Of a stretch of 64,000 nt of DNA, positions 12,051 through 22,378 are shown in pieces (the first letter of the stretch is position 1; each line of letters opens with the position of its first letter). The DNA is from Isoetes taiwanensis (taxonomy: Eukaryota > Streptophyta > Lycopodiopsida > Isoetales > Isoetaceae): assembly GCA_021234155.1 (NCBI GenBank), contig JAJEKV010000026.1, forward strand, positions 2,110,001 to 2,174,000, read 5' to 3'. Below the pieces are notes generated by a model that saw nothing but the letters and a program-made list of their open reading frames with translations, had not been told where the DNA came from and did not search any database. Position numbers and translations under genes: made by a program.

Positions 12051-12352
12051 ATGCCTTCTAATCCCAATACGGATGTTACCATCCCTACATTTAACCTACT
12101 AGGCCCCATGGCCTTAGATGCTTGAGCTTGCTAGAAGCTCATCCACTCGTTGCCTGCTTGAAATCGCAAGGTAACGTTCTTCCGAGTCGCTCGATACTTC
12201 AATGCCTTCTAATCCCAATACGGATGTTACCATCCCTACATTTAACCTACTAGGCCCCATGGCCTTAGATGCTTGAGCTTGCTAGAAGCTCATCCACTTT
12301 CGTTACCTGCTTGAAATCGCAAGGTAACGTTCTTCCGAAATCGCCGATACTT
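12051..12352. repeat. 151-bp tandem duplication inside nested element
   Basis: The unit starting ATGCCTTCTAATCCCAATACGG at 12051 recurs at 12202. It includes CCCCATGGCCTTAGATGCTTGAG and ends near CGATACTTCA. Only a few differences separate the copies, so the duplication is younger than the one at 9.6 kb. Confidence 0.9.
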
Positions 12353-15300
12353 CAGTCTCCTTGACGGTGGATCCTCTTTGATGTAGAGGTTGACTTTGTC
12401 GTTAGAAGCCTCTCATTGCTGGTGGCTTGCTGGTGTAGTTGATCACTTGAAATCTTCCATGCCTCTTTTCAAAAGCCTGAAGGTGGCGCCGTTGAAAAAA
12501 AAGGTTTTTCATCTTGAACTCTTTGTCTTGGCAGACTAACGACTCAGATCCGATATTGTTTCTTCGACTCCATCGATGTCTCATACGTCGAGTCCTCTCG
12601 TCGCTATCGTGTTGCCCGAAGAGTGTTGAGGATGTGGATTGCTTCACCCCTGCAAATTGCCTGACATCTCTTCTTTTGATCTGTTATGCTATGGGAGGGA
12701 AGGAATAACAGGGGAACTATACATGCAAAACATATAGCTTACATAATTACAATTACTACTAGCGCTATTAGGTCCCCCTTGTGCCTCCCTCCGAGTTGCA
12801 CACCTATTCCTTGGCAATGTCATCGGTGTCCCTCCCGGTGCAATGGTGCTGACGATCCATATCCTCCTATTTGTACGTCAGCTCGTACTCTGGGGTAACT
12901 TGTTGATGTACTTGGGCCCTCCGATGTTTGTCGGCTATGGCACTACACGCTTTGGATCACATTCTAACTAAAGGTGTGCTGGTCGTTGATGCTTCAACAT
13001 TTCGGTCTGCTTCCTGATCCTGTTCTCGGGCGGTAATTATCCCCCCCTTCATGACACTCGAAGCTATTTGAAGGCGTCTCTTGAGGTTGTGCGCAATTCC
13101 TTTGGCTATACTCCTCTGGAGTTGTTCTCTTCTGCAGTTGTTCTTTGAATCGTCCATCCTTGGGTTCACCAAGTTGCATGCAAGTCCACGTGCAAGTCAT
13201 CGGCTCGCCTCGCCTAGTTGCTTCTCCATCGAGCTTCCAAACTTCCTTGTTTGATCCCCTCGATCACATGGCTTGGACGTTGTCACGTTCCACTATGCCG
13301 TCTTCTTGTCTTGAGGTACCTTCCGGTGGCTTTGATTGTGCTCGTCAGTTTTGATCCTCTTGTTGCCTCTAGGGAGCTCGTGGAAGAAGTCGGTTGCTAG
13401 CACTTCTCCAGCTTTCAGTTCCTGACCTTTGTCCCTCTATGCATGTCGGTCTCTCTGGCAAGTAAAGCATCATGGCTCTCCTCCCTGCTGGCTATATTGT
13501 CGGGATGATGGATCCTTATATCTGCGCAGCTTGACCCTTGAGTTGAAGGAGTACCTGCCTTAAATATACTCCTGTCGTTGAATAGCCTGGCTGTTATCTT
13601 GAACTCTCTTTTTGCTGAAGGTGCTTCAGTTGCTATCCTTGTCGTTAAGGTGCCGAATGCTTCTACCTTGGGCATTTGATGTGCCCATGTCGGAGATGTG
13701 ATTGGCTTCTTCTCTTCTAATTACTGGTAGGAGTACCTGACGAAGCCATCACCTAGTTGTTGAAGGCATATTTCCTCGTTGCAGTGCCTTTCGTAAGTGC
13801 ATCTCCATCTAATACCCGTGTCATAGGGCATCACCCTATATTACCACAAGGTGGAATTATGGTTGTCGAGATGTTGCCTTCTTAGTTGGCTCGTTGATGT
13901 CGGGGCGTTCCTCCTTCTATTGTTGAGGCCACTCGTGTCATAAGTTCGTCAAGTGTTGTTGCTGTCACAAGAGGTAGTGTTGCGTCCTGACGATGTCCTG
14001 GTGCAGCGCTGATGATCTTGACATGACCGGTGTTGTCTTTTGTTCTGACATTGGGTGGACGAGCGGTCTTCTACTTGAGGGCACTCCTTGAAGTGTTTGG
14101 AGTCGAAGATTTGCTTGGGCTCCGGTCGTTTCTCCCTCGTACTTGCTCTTCCATTTTGATTTTGGGCTATAGTTGTGCTTCCTTGCTTCCTCTTTTGGTA
14201 GTCGAAGTGAAGGAGCTTCCTGATCTAAGTGCTAAATCCATAAGACATGATTGTAAACTCATGTTTCTCCACTATATCTGTGAACATCCGAGATATACAA
14301 TACACATATACGCATTTACATTGGGATTTTAATTCATCCACTTTTCCAAAACAACTACGAAGATCTACTTAAATGTTTATACTCCTTTAGGGTTTCCCCT
14401 CCTCCTATCGCGTTTGATTCTTCGGTTTTGCTGCATCTTCTTCGTTCTGGTTGACTCCGGGATTCCTTGAGATGCTGCTACTATTGTTGAGCTTCATGTC
14501 TGATCCGAGCTCGTCACGCTAGTTGCGAAGAGTGTTTGTCGATGTGATCCCTTGAGAAAGATGCTCCTCCTTAATGTGTATATTCGTCGTGAGGAATGCG
14601 GTGACCGCTCAACATCCCTACATGCGGTGTGTCGTTGCAAGGTTGCCGTTGTGCGGTGCCGTTGATCGCTTGAGTAGGATCACCTGGCTGTTAGTCAACC
14701 ATTCTTGAATATCTTCGAAGCTCTGAGATCGTAGGCCTGTAGGCGCGTGCATTGTCATTCCTTCGCAGGTTGAATTTCTGAGTGCAACTCCTGTTGCTTG
14801 GGCTTTGCTCCATTCGAGGTGCCTCTCTTGTGCCTCGAAGTGTGATCATCTTCATTGCTCCTATCATAGCTCCTTTTGGTCGCCTTTGCGTGATTTGTAC
14901 CTGCTGGCTAGGTCGCCTCTCCTCCGCCCTTTGGGTCCTATCCATTCGAAGTCTCGTACTCTCGGACTGGCGTAGTAAGGTCGTCCTTCCTTTGGTTTCT
15001 AGGTGTTTTACGGGTCCGAATTCTTGTTCGAAAGCAGAATATGCTCCCTCCTTGATCTTGCCCCCCTAATGCTGATATAGGCCTTCAAGTCGGAGATTGT
15101 TCCTTCCCCGATATACGCCTCCTCCCCTCATGGTCTCCTACTTTTGGAACCGATGAAAGTTCTCCTGCCGGGTGCAAGGGAGCCGGAAGCTTGTCCCGGT
15201 CAGCCTTAGGTGCTTTGTGGTTCGCGTAGCTTGGTTGCTCCTTTTGTTGACATTGCATGACATTCGCTTGAGCTACTTGGCTGCAAGGTCGCGGGTGGTC

Positions 15301-16509
15301 TTCCCTCCGATTTCTATACGCCTCGTGTCACCATGACTTCTCTCCTCGACGTAAGATTATGCCTTCTGCCCTAGCTCGTGATGCTAATGCGGTATCGATT
15401 CTAACGCCTTCCCCGCACTCGTATTTTGCTGCCTTTGGCGTTCTTCCATTTGAAACTCATGTGCGCCGAAGTTGGTGAAGGCGCCGAGATCCTCTTTCCG
15501 ATGTGAGCTCATGGACGTGGTAGCCGAGAGGTTGACATCTAGAAAATTCTTGATGCCGCTGGTTACCAAATATCCTTCCCATTTGATGAAGATTGATGCT
15601 AGGCCGATGGTGTCCTGTTCTACTCGTTTGTCAATTTAGGTGTTTGTCGTTGTGCTTCCCTCTCTTGGTCCCGCTTTTTCGGCCTCCTCTCCTTATCCGG
15701 CTCAGACGCTCGGTTGGGACCTTGATGTCTTCAAGGGGTTGCGCCTCTACCTCTTCTGTGGCTCTAGCCCCGTCCTTCGAAAGTATTCTAGAGTCTAAGG
15801 TTCTACTTGAAGGGCTCTCCTACAACATTTTGGGCTCTATAAGCAAGCAAGATGGCTCGAAAGCAAAGACATCGAGACATATCTATAATCTCCAAGTCTA
15901 TGGATATTAGGACGTGTGGTATGGCATGACATGAGGGTTGTTTTGCAAAACCTCCATGATGTTTGAGGCATACTCTAAGGTCCTAACAAAGTTGGTTTGG
16001 GGGAGTCCAATCTCTACACATGAGGTGACTTGGGCAGCTCTAGACTCTAGCTCCTTTCTAGGTATCCCGGCAATAGGGAGTGTCAATGTGGCGCTATATA
16101 AGTCAAACTCTATTAGGAGGACACCTGAATTAGGTCAAGGTTTATGCTTTTGGCATGACCAGAGGTGATGTACCAACAAATTGGACTTGGGTTGGTATCT
16201 TTGAGGTCTAGATGACTATAACAAAGGGGTGTTATTGGGCACTTCTATCTAGGAGTAAGGCATCAGCTTTGAGCCGAGAGCAATACTTGCGAGGTACTAA
16301 TGGGGTATGCTTCTATTTACAAACAAACCACAGTTTGGAAAAACAATTCAAGGGTTTGAGGAATTTTGGTCATTTTGAGCTGGGGTTTGACATTTCTAGC
16401 CTAATTTGAGGTCATAAATGGATTCTAGGCTGTCTAATGGTCCTATTGCAACAATTTTCAGGCGATTTGGAGCTCTGTAGCTCAAGTTATGGAAGTTCAA
16501 AGTTTGGAG

Positions 16510-16576
16510 GTCTCACAGGTTGCGCCCTGCTCAAAAACTAAAGTTTAGTCCTTTGACCAGGCGCGAGCTGTGAGAC
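16510..16576. repeat. leader hairpin copy 1
   Basis: GTCTCACAGGTTGCGCC...GGCGCGAGCTGTGAGAC: a 67-bp imperfect inverted repeat whose arms are about 24 nt around a central AAAACTAAAGTTTAGT. It is one of three copies in the 5' leader of the nested element (minus sense). Confidence 0.8.
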
Positions 16577-16723
16577 ATTGGCTGTAAATTGGGTTAAACT
16601 TGTCCAATTTGGGTGATCTAAGGGTCAAATCATGCTAGTCTCCTTGAGTTAGGCAGAATGGACCCTTTACTTGGTCAATTTGGAGGTGTTTTGGTCTAGT
16701 TTGGACATGGTCTAGGTATGAAG

Positions 16724-16790
16724 GTCTCACAGGTTGCGCCTCGTTCAAAAACTAAACTTTAGTTTCTTGACAAGGCGCGAGCTGTGAGAC
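16724..16790. repeat. leader hairpin copy 2
   Basis: Second copy of the GTCTCACAG...CTGTGAGAC hairpin, 67 bp. The loop changes to AACTAAACTTTAGTT, while the arms stay the same apart from a few positions. Confidence 0.8.
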
Positions 16791-17335
16791 ATCACACTTT
16801 TTTGGTCTGAGAATATCCTATTTTACTAAAATAACAACTACTACTTGCTAACTCGTCCTAATTAAGCAAGATTTGACACATAAACTACTCAAAATTATCA
16901 TGTATTAACAAAATTATTGATTATTTACAACATATCTACTGGGGATCTCCCTTAATTAAATTAGCTAATTGCATGTCCTTCCTCATGGGGGTTACTCGCT
17001 TCGCATGAACAAGTCAGGTTGTTGAGTCTTCAAAATGTTGGACCAGCTTACGCTATCTTTTGAGCCTTGGCCTCCCGCTCTCGCTTACGCCCTCTCCTCT
17101 TCTTGTTTCCTTCGGCCTCCTTGGCCTCCTCAGGCTGCTTTTTAAGCCTTGTCGAGAAAGTCGAAGCGGTTCTGTTTGGTGCGCATCATGTCGACGGAGC
17201 CCTCGGTGTCTATCAAGATGCTGTCTCTATCTAGCTTAAGGGTCTTGGTTCTAAGTCTAAGGCTTAGCCATTAATATTATCTAACATTATTAAAGCTTAA
17301 ATCTAATTAAGAATTATAATTCAAACACAAACGAT

Positions 17336-17403
17336 GCCCGCCCTCAGTGGTTGGCACGGGGGGGTTCAATCCTGTGGGTGGGAGGTTCAATTCCCGCTAC
17401 CGT
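17336..17403 (+). other. Pol III internal-promoter-like segment
   Basis: Contains GCCCTCAGTGGTTGG (box A-like) and, about 35 bases later, GGTTCAATTCC (17384-17394), a match to the box B consensus GGTTCRANNCC. A second GGTTCAATCC precedes it. It resembles the head of a tRNA-derived SINE or a decayed tRNA gene. I could not fold a full cloverleaf, so it is not called a tRNA. Confidence 0.35.
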
Positions 17404-17538
17404 GGAGATCCTTTTAAGATGAGGTTCAAATAGATTTAAAAAAACTAGACTAATCTAGCTAATTCCTAGGCTAAAATTTGAATTACCAAGTTACTTTTTT
17501 TTGAATTTTATGACTGTTCAAGATGTTTAGGATCAATG

Positions 17539-17604
17539 TCTCACAGCTTGCGCCCTGCTCAAAAACTAAAGTGCGGTTCTTTGACCAGGCGCGAGCTGTG
17601 AGAC
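17539..17604. repeat. leader hairpin copy 3
   Basis: Third copy of the GTCTCACAG...CTGTGAGAC inverted repeat (66 bp), nearest the PBS of the nested element. The central loop has GTGCGG replacing TTTAGT. Confidence 0.8.
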
Positions 17605-17802
17605 CACCTTGCCTGAAAAGGTTTTGGCTTATTCTTTTTAGTCCTAATTCACTTATTAAGTTCTAATTCACTTAACTGTTACTAGCTTAGCACAAACTAC
17701 AAAAATGAGAAAACATTTTCCCACTTTTCGAGGTTTGAGGATCCTATCAAGTTAGTACTACTGGGAGCATGGTCAGTGCTTTGCTCTTGGTCTCCAAGAA
17801 CA

Positions 17803-17815
17803 TTGCTCTGATACC
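17803..17815 (-). other. primer-binding site of nested LTR element
   Basis: Minus-strand TGGTATCAGAGCA, the perfect complement of the 3' end of plant initiator tRNA-Met, three bases inside the right LTR. It fixes the orientation of the element as minus. Confidence 0.9.
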
Positions 17816-17817
17816 AC

Positions 17818-19320
17818 TGTGACGTCCCCTACTGATATAACGATCCACTCATCATTATACAAACAGAGTTCATCCCTATACCAGCTCCACGCGGATATAC
17901 AAGGCCCTCCACACATCAGCGCAATCCATTGGGAAGAATGAAGGTGTCATTTACCCCTGCCTCCCTCGGGGCCTACCTAGTCTTGGAAGCGTAAACATAT
18001 GTAAGTACATATACATCAAAGCACATCATGACCATCTCGAAGGATGGCTCACCACATATCTGCATAGACAAAAGATCAAAGACAATACAAAGGAAGTTCC
18101 TACCCAAGGCTCGGAACCATGGGATAGACCCGACAAGCTTGGGCCTCCGTGAGTTCATTGCGGGAACAAATCATGACAATGGATTGGGCTGGCATAAGAA
18201 CATGGCATTGGGTTGTCCACTCCATCCGCCCCTCCGGCACACACTTTGCGAGTAGGTTGAAAAGTGTTGGGACCTGGATCAGAGCCCACGGGGTGCATAG
18301 CCAAAGGGGCTATTCACGGGTTACATCTCGCCACCCCGATGGGGGCGGTGTAGGGATCACTCCCTCCGAGAGATCTACATGCTTGACCCAAGGTAACTAG
18401 AGGGCCACTGCCCTTATTCGACTTAACCCACTGGAAGGTGAACTCCACCCCACGGGTGTCGGGCCCATGCCTTACCCACACTCGGGTGGCAAGCCATTAG
18501 ACCTAGTCACTCGATCCCCTGTAGGCCTTACACACCGAGGGATCGGTCAAGGGTCGAACACGAACCTCATTCTAAGCCCGGTCCCCCCTTCACCCACAAC
18601 CTGTGTGGGGTTCTTGTGCACAGGCCGAAATCTAGTAATGCACTAAGAGGGACTAACTAGGAGCATCATCTACTAAGCTTTAAGTCTCTACCCCCCTTCC
18701 CCATACAATGAGTTCACAGAATCCATCCGTCCATCATATCAACATAATAAATAATAAAGAACTAATCTATCTCATAGAGTTAGGTTCTTTAGTTAGGTCA
18801 ATCTCGGGATCTACTTGGCTGCTAGGGGTGATCTAATAGGCTAAACCTACTGATTCGAAGGCTGGAGTAAGGTTTATGCTATTTGATCGACCAAATACCT
18901 GATCCCTGGTTCACTCCTCTCGATCCAAAGGTGTCCATGTCTCTGTTCTGCTTCGAAATGTGGTCGGGAGGACGATCTGACAAGCTGGGGCGCACGGACA
19001 GATCGTGGGAGTTGGAATTGACTCCTCAGGCGCGCGAATCGGAGCTCGGAAGGTCTGTGGGCGAAAAGGGAAAGTTAGGGTTTGGTGCCTTATGTAGGCT
19101 ATCAGTTAGGTTTAGGGTTTCCATGACCCTTGGTCTACCTTTAATGGGTTAAAGGTCTAAAGGTGCGCGCATTGCTAAGTGTGCGCATCATTACAAGTTG
19201 CCCCCTAGGGCGCCCTTGCTTGGGTACACGTCGGCGTACACGTCGATTGGGACGGCGTGTACGCGTGACGGTGCAGTACAGTATACGTCCTGGGACCGTA
19301 TACTGTGCTGGAACGTCACA
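17818..19320 (-). repeat. 5' LTR of nested element
   Basis: 1503 bp, partner of 7944-9449. Ends TGTGACG and GTCACA. The copia polyprotein reading resumes immediately outside it at 19321. Confidence 0.9.
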
Positions 19321-20421
19321 CCTGACATCATGGTGCTCACTTTCTTCTTGAATCTCCAGCCACATCTCAGTATGTTTCTGAAAACAATCACTTTCCTGTA
19401 ATTCATGAGGAATAGCTACTCCGTATTCATCGAAGACAGCATTACTACATCTGATTATCTTCTTGGTGCTGATCTCCATCAATCTCAATCTGTAGCCTTT
19501 TTCGTCAAGACAATACCCCAGAAAAATGCACTTTCTGGCACATCATCCAGCTTATGTTTTCTGAGTTCTTTTGGTTTGAATGCGTAGGCCACACACCCAA
19601 ACACTTTAAAATGAGATACATCTGGTTTTTGCCCACTCCATAATTCTTCCGGAGTTACATCTTTAACTGCCACTGTTGGTGCCCTGTTTTGAATGTAGCA
19701 GGCAGTCAAGATAGCTTCTCCCCAAGCTTGACCACTGATTTTTGCCCATTTCATCATGCTCAATGCACATTCTTTTAAAGTCCTCACCTTCCGTTCTGCC
19801 ACTCCATTTTGGGAATGCTCGTTTGACAATTGTCTCCTGATACCCTGTTGCTCCAGAAGCTGGTTGAATGCCTGAGACACAAATTCACTCCCATTATCAC
19901 TCCGAATGGAACCAATATTGTACCCAACTTCCTTCTGAACTCGGTTCATCCATGATGCAACCAAAGCAAGTACATCACTCTTTTTCTTTACTAAGAACAC
20001 AAAAGTCCTTCTGGTATAATCATCTACAATTACCAGAAAGTATTCAGCATTTCCAAATGTAAGAATAGGCATTCTCCCACTCAGATCCGTGTGTATCAAC
20101 TCCAAAGGTCTTGTAGCTCGTGTGCCCTTCCTTTTGATTTTCTTCTACTGTAACTTGCTAACAATGCATCCTTCACATAAGCCTACATTTCCTTGAGAAG
20201 AAATCTCCATCCCTGTAACCATGCCACCCTTTTGTAATTGATTTAATCTGACCTGATTGATGTGCCCAAAGCGCCGGTGCCACAATTGAATGTCTTTGTC
20301 TGGTCCAGCAGCTACTAGTGCATGAATTTCTTCATGTTCACCTTCAATTAGCTTATAAAGGTGCCCATATCTGCTTGGCCACCACACGCTGTCGGGCATT
20401 TAGTAACAATAGCTCATCCCT

Positions 20422-20473
20422 TTTGATGCAGGCAGAAATCCCTACATTTTGATGCAGGCAGAAATCCCTACAT
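20422..20473. repeat. 26-bp tandem duplication in copia pol
   Basis: TTTGATGCAGGCAGAAATCC... occurs twice at a 26-bp period, shifting the frame between protease and preintegrase. Confidence 0.9.
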
Positions 20474-20812
20474 CTGTTAACCTCGCCAAAGACATTAGAT
20501 TTCTTGAAAGGCCTGGAACATACAAAACTTGCTTCAAATCTCTCGAACAATCTGCAAAGTGGCAAGTTAGTATGCCAATTCCTTCAATGTTCAGGCCTGC
20601 AGCTATCCCATTGACTTTTCTCCCATCTTTTTCCTCCTTGAAGTCTCCTTGAAGTCTTTAAGCCAGTCCTTTCTGTTAGTCACAAGCGTGGCTGCGGAAT
20701 CCAATACCCATGTTCTTCCTGGAATTTCCACCGCAGTCCTTGCCACTGCCTCAGAGGCTTCAATTTTTGCCACACATACCTTTGGATTCTCTTCTTGCGC
20801 CTCCGTTGCAAT

Positions 20813-20912
20813 GCTTGCATCCCATCGGTTCTTCAAAAACAATTCAAGATTTCCTACTCCTTGCTTGCATCCCATCGGTTCTTCAAAAACAATTCAAGAT
20901 TTCCTACTCCTT
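20813..20912. repeat. 50-bp tandem duplication in copia gag-protease region
   Basis: The unit containing CCCATCGGTTCTTCAAAAAC appears at 20821 and again at 20871. The copies are identical by eye. The 50-bp period is not a multiple of three. Confidence 0.92.
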
Positions 20913-20928
20913 GCTTCTGTTCTGCTGC

Positions 20929-21036
20929 AGGGACTTCAAAGATTGCCATATTTGCTTCTGATTCACTCTCATTTCCACTTTCAGGGACTTCAAAGATTGC
21001 CATATTTGCTTCTGATTCACTCTCATTTCCACTTTC
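20929..21036. repeat. 54-bp tandem duplication in copia gag-protease region
   Basis: The unit beginning GGGACTTCAAAGATTGCC is repeated exactly at a 54-bp period, adding 18 codons in frame (minus strand, Glu/Ser-rich). Confidence 0.92.
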
Positions 21037-21939
21037 AGAGGTTTGACTTTACTGTTCTTCCGCCATGTGAGCAGTGGAGGATCTCCCATTGCTCCATCTT
21101 CTTCCATCGTTTGAAGAATTCTCTCTTCTATCCTCCCTCTTTCCTTTGTAATCCTTCTTCTTGCCATCTTTTTTCTTAGAATTCCTGCAGTTCCTGGATA
21201 TGTGGCCTTTCTTGCCACAAGACCAACATTCAAATTCCTTGTTGGTTTTGACATTTGCAACAAATGCCGTTTCTCCCTCTTCAGACTTAAGCAGGCTTTG
21301 CAAGCATCAAGCTCCTATAACAGCCTCACTTTTTAATTTACCATCCTTACAACCCATTGCCTGTTTGATAGAATCGTAGGAGCTAGGAAGGCTAGACAGA
21401 ATTGCCATAGCCAAATCCTCATCCTTGATTGTATAATCAAGGGCAGCCAACTGATCACACAAACTCTCCATCTTGCTAATATGATCTGTTGGATCCTCTC
21501 CTTCTTTCATCTTGGCAGTGAAGAATTCTTGCCACAAGAACAACTTCTGGGACGTACTGTGTGTTTTGAAGGTTTTCTTCAAACACTCCCATCCTTCTTT
21601 TGCCGTTCCTTTGAGCCTTACCAATGGTATTTGTCCGTCCTTCAGCCCGAACATCATCGATGTTTTAGCTCTAATATCTTTCTTCCTCCAAGCAGACCGG
21701 AGGGCAATCTCTTCTGCAGATCAGATGGAGCTACCTCTCCATTGTTTTCATCTTCACTCAGAACTGGCATGGGATCATCTCCACTTACAACATCCCATAC
21801 TTCTCTTTCTTCAAGAATCGCCTGCATTTTCCAGAACCACACTGTGGCATTACTTCGATCCAACTTCTCCAGGTTCTTCAGATCCATCTGAAGTTTCGCC
21901 ATCTGAAATACTCACGAAAAACTCTCGGCTTTGATACCA

Positions 21940-22110
21940 TGAAACAGAAATGAGACGCCAAGCTTCCAGCAAAATTGGATGATCACCCAACGGGCCATAC
22001 CTCCTTTTAATCTCCTCCTTTGATGATTACAACAATGCCTATTTATAGCATACACCTAATTCTGTTACAACTTAAATAAGCAGAACTATCTTTTTGGATC
22101 TATTTTAACA
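21940..22110 (-). repeat. copia 5' LTR
   Basis: 171 bp with TG...CA ends, the initiator-tRNA-Met-type PBS immediately inside (21928-21939) and the TSD TAAGG at 22111-22115 outside. Confidence 0.9.
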
Positions 22111-22378
22111 TAAGGAGAGGGCCGCATCCGAGGTCTGCCATTCAATAAAGAATTGGAAAAAAGAAAAGAAGTAAAAACAATTTTCCCGTGCAATCTAGGT
22201 TCACTAAATCTAGCTTCTGTATTGAAACGTTGCCAGGCTAAAATTGCATTTCACAACTATTGTAGTTTCACTAGAACCAGGGCTTCGCATATGAGAGATT
22301 TCTTTGCATTGGTTGCAGTTAATGCCTTGTTGCAACTAAAACAACTTATCCGGAAGTCTATGATCGGCAAGGGACAAA

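Larger units (their letters stand above)
9462..17800. other. interior of nested LTR element, no recognisable coding
   Basis: About 8.3 kb. Short ORFs occur on both strands (the longest around 100 codons, at 14030-14332 and 15593-15910) but none shows retrotransposon or other domain motifs. AT-rich repeats with the word AAGGTAAT fill 9550-10100. A 151-bp tandem duplication is at 12051-12352. The minus-sense leader (16.5-17.8 kb) contains three copies of a 67-bp hairpin and a Pol III box-like segment. Confidence 0.6.
7944..19320 (-). mobile_element. nested non-coding LTR retrotransposon (large-derivative type)
   Basis: Two long LTRs of about 1.5 kb, 7944-9449 and 17818-19320, both begin TGTGACGTCCCC and end in GGAACG(C/T)CACA, giving TGTGACGT/ACGTCACA terminal inverted repeats. 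The PBS next to the right LTR (about 17803-17815) reads TGGTATCAGAGCA on the minus strand, an exact initiator-tRNA-Met match. A purine-rich tract (minus strand AAGGTGGGGAGA) adjoins the left LTR at 9450-9461. So the element points in the same direction as its host copia. Flanks are CCTTA and CCTGA, probably one TSD with a substitution. The 8.4-kb interior has no RT, integrase or gag motif in any frame I read, so it resembles a non-autonomous element that depends on enzymes from elsewhere. Confidence 0.88.
19321..21902 (-). pseudogene. copia gag, protease and integrase part
   Basis: Read from the ATG at 21902 on the minus strand. The gag region (MAKLQMDLKNLEKLDRSNATVW, split here only for length by later motifs) has WECLKKTF and the zinc knuckle CWSCGKKGHISRNC near 21230. 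Protease shows WVLDSAAT near 20700 (usual motif DSGAT). The GAG-preintegrase motif LWHRRFGH lies near 20280, and the integrase zinc-binding CEGCI is followed by a stop at about 20145. The integrase core has HTDLSG, IRSDNGSEF and SQNGVAER, giving the D, D and E catalytic residues. Frameshifts or stops occur near 21655, 21305, 21050 and 20145. The chain then reaches the nested insertion at 19320 and would continue at 7943. Three small tandem duplications lie between the knuckle and the integrase. Confidence 0.9.
5957..22110 (-). mobile_element. Ty1/copia LTR retrotransposon, split by a nested LTR element
   Basis: The element is bounded by short LTRs at 5957-6092 and 21940-22110 that share TGAAACAGAAATGAGACGCC at one end and TCTATTTTAACA at the other. 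They are flanked by the 5-bp direct repeat TAAGG (5952-5956 and 22111-22115). On the minus strand the LTR begins TGTTAAAATAG and ends in CA. The PBS lies just inside the right LTR (21928-21939, reading TGGTATCAAAGCC, a near match to initiator tRNA-Met), and a purine-rich tract (minus-strand AGGGGGTG) is at 6093-6103 inside the left LTR. Gene order on the minus strand is gag, protease, integrase, RT, RNase H, which is the copia order. The coding region is cut by the insertion at 7944-19320. Several in-frame stops show that it is inactive. Confidence 0.93.

Noticed and set aside
10558-15910. ORFs of 60-105 codons in the nested element as genes
   Set aside because: No motifs, no consistent codon composition, similar density on both strands.
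17336-17403. Functional tRNA gene
   Set aside because: Box A/B words exist but no acceptor stem or full cloverleaf could be formed.
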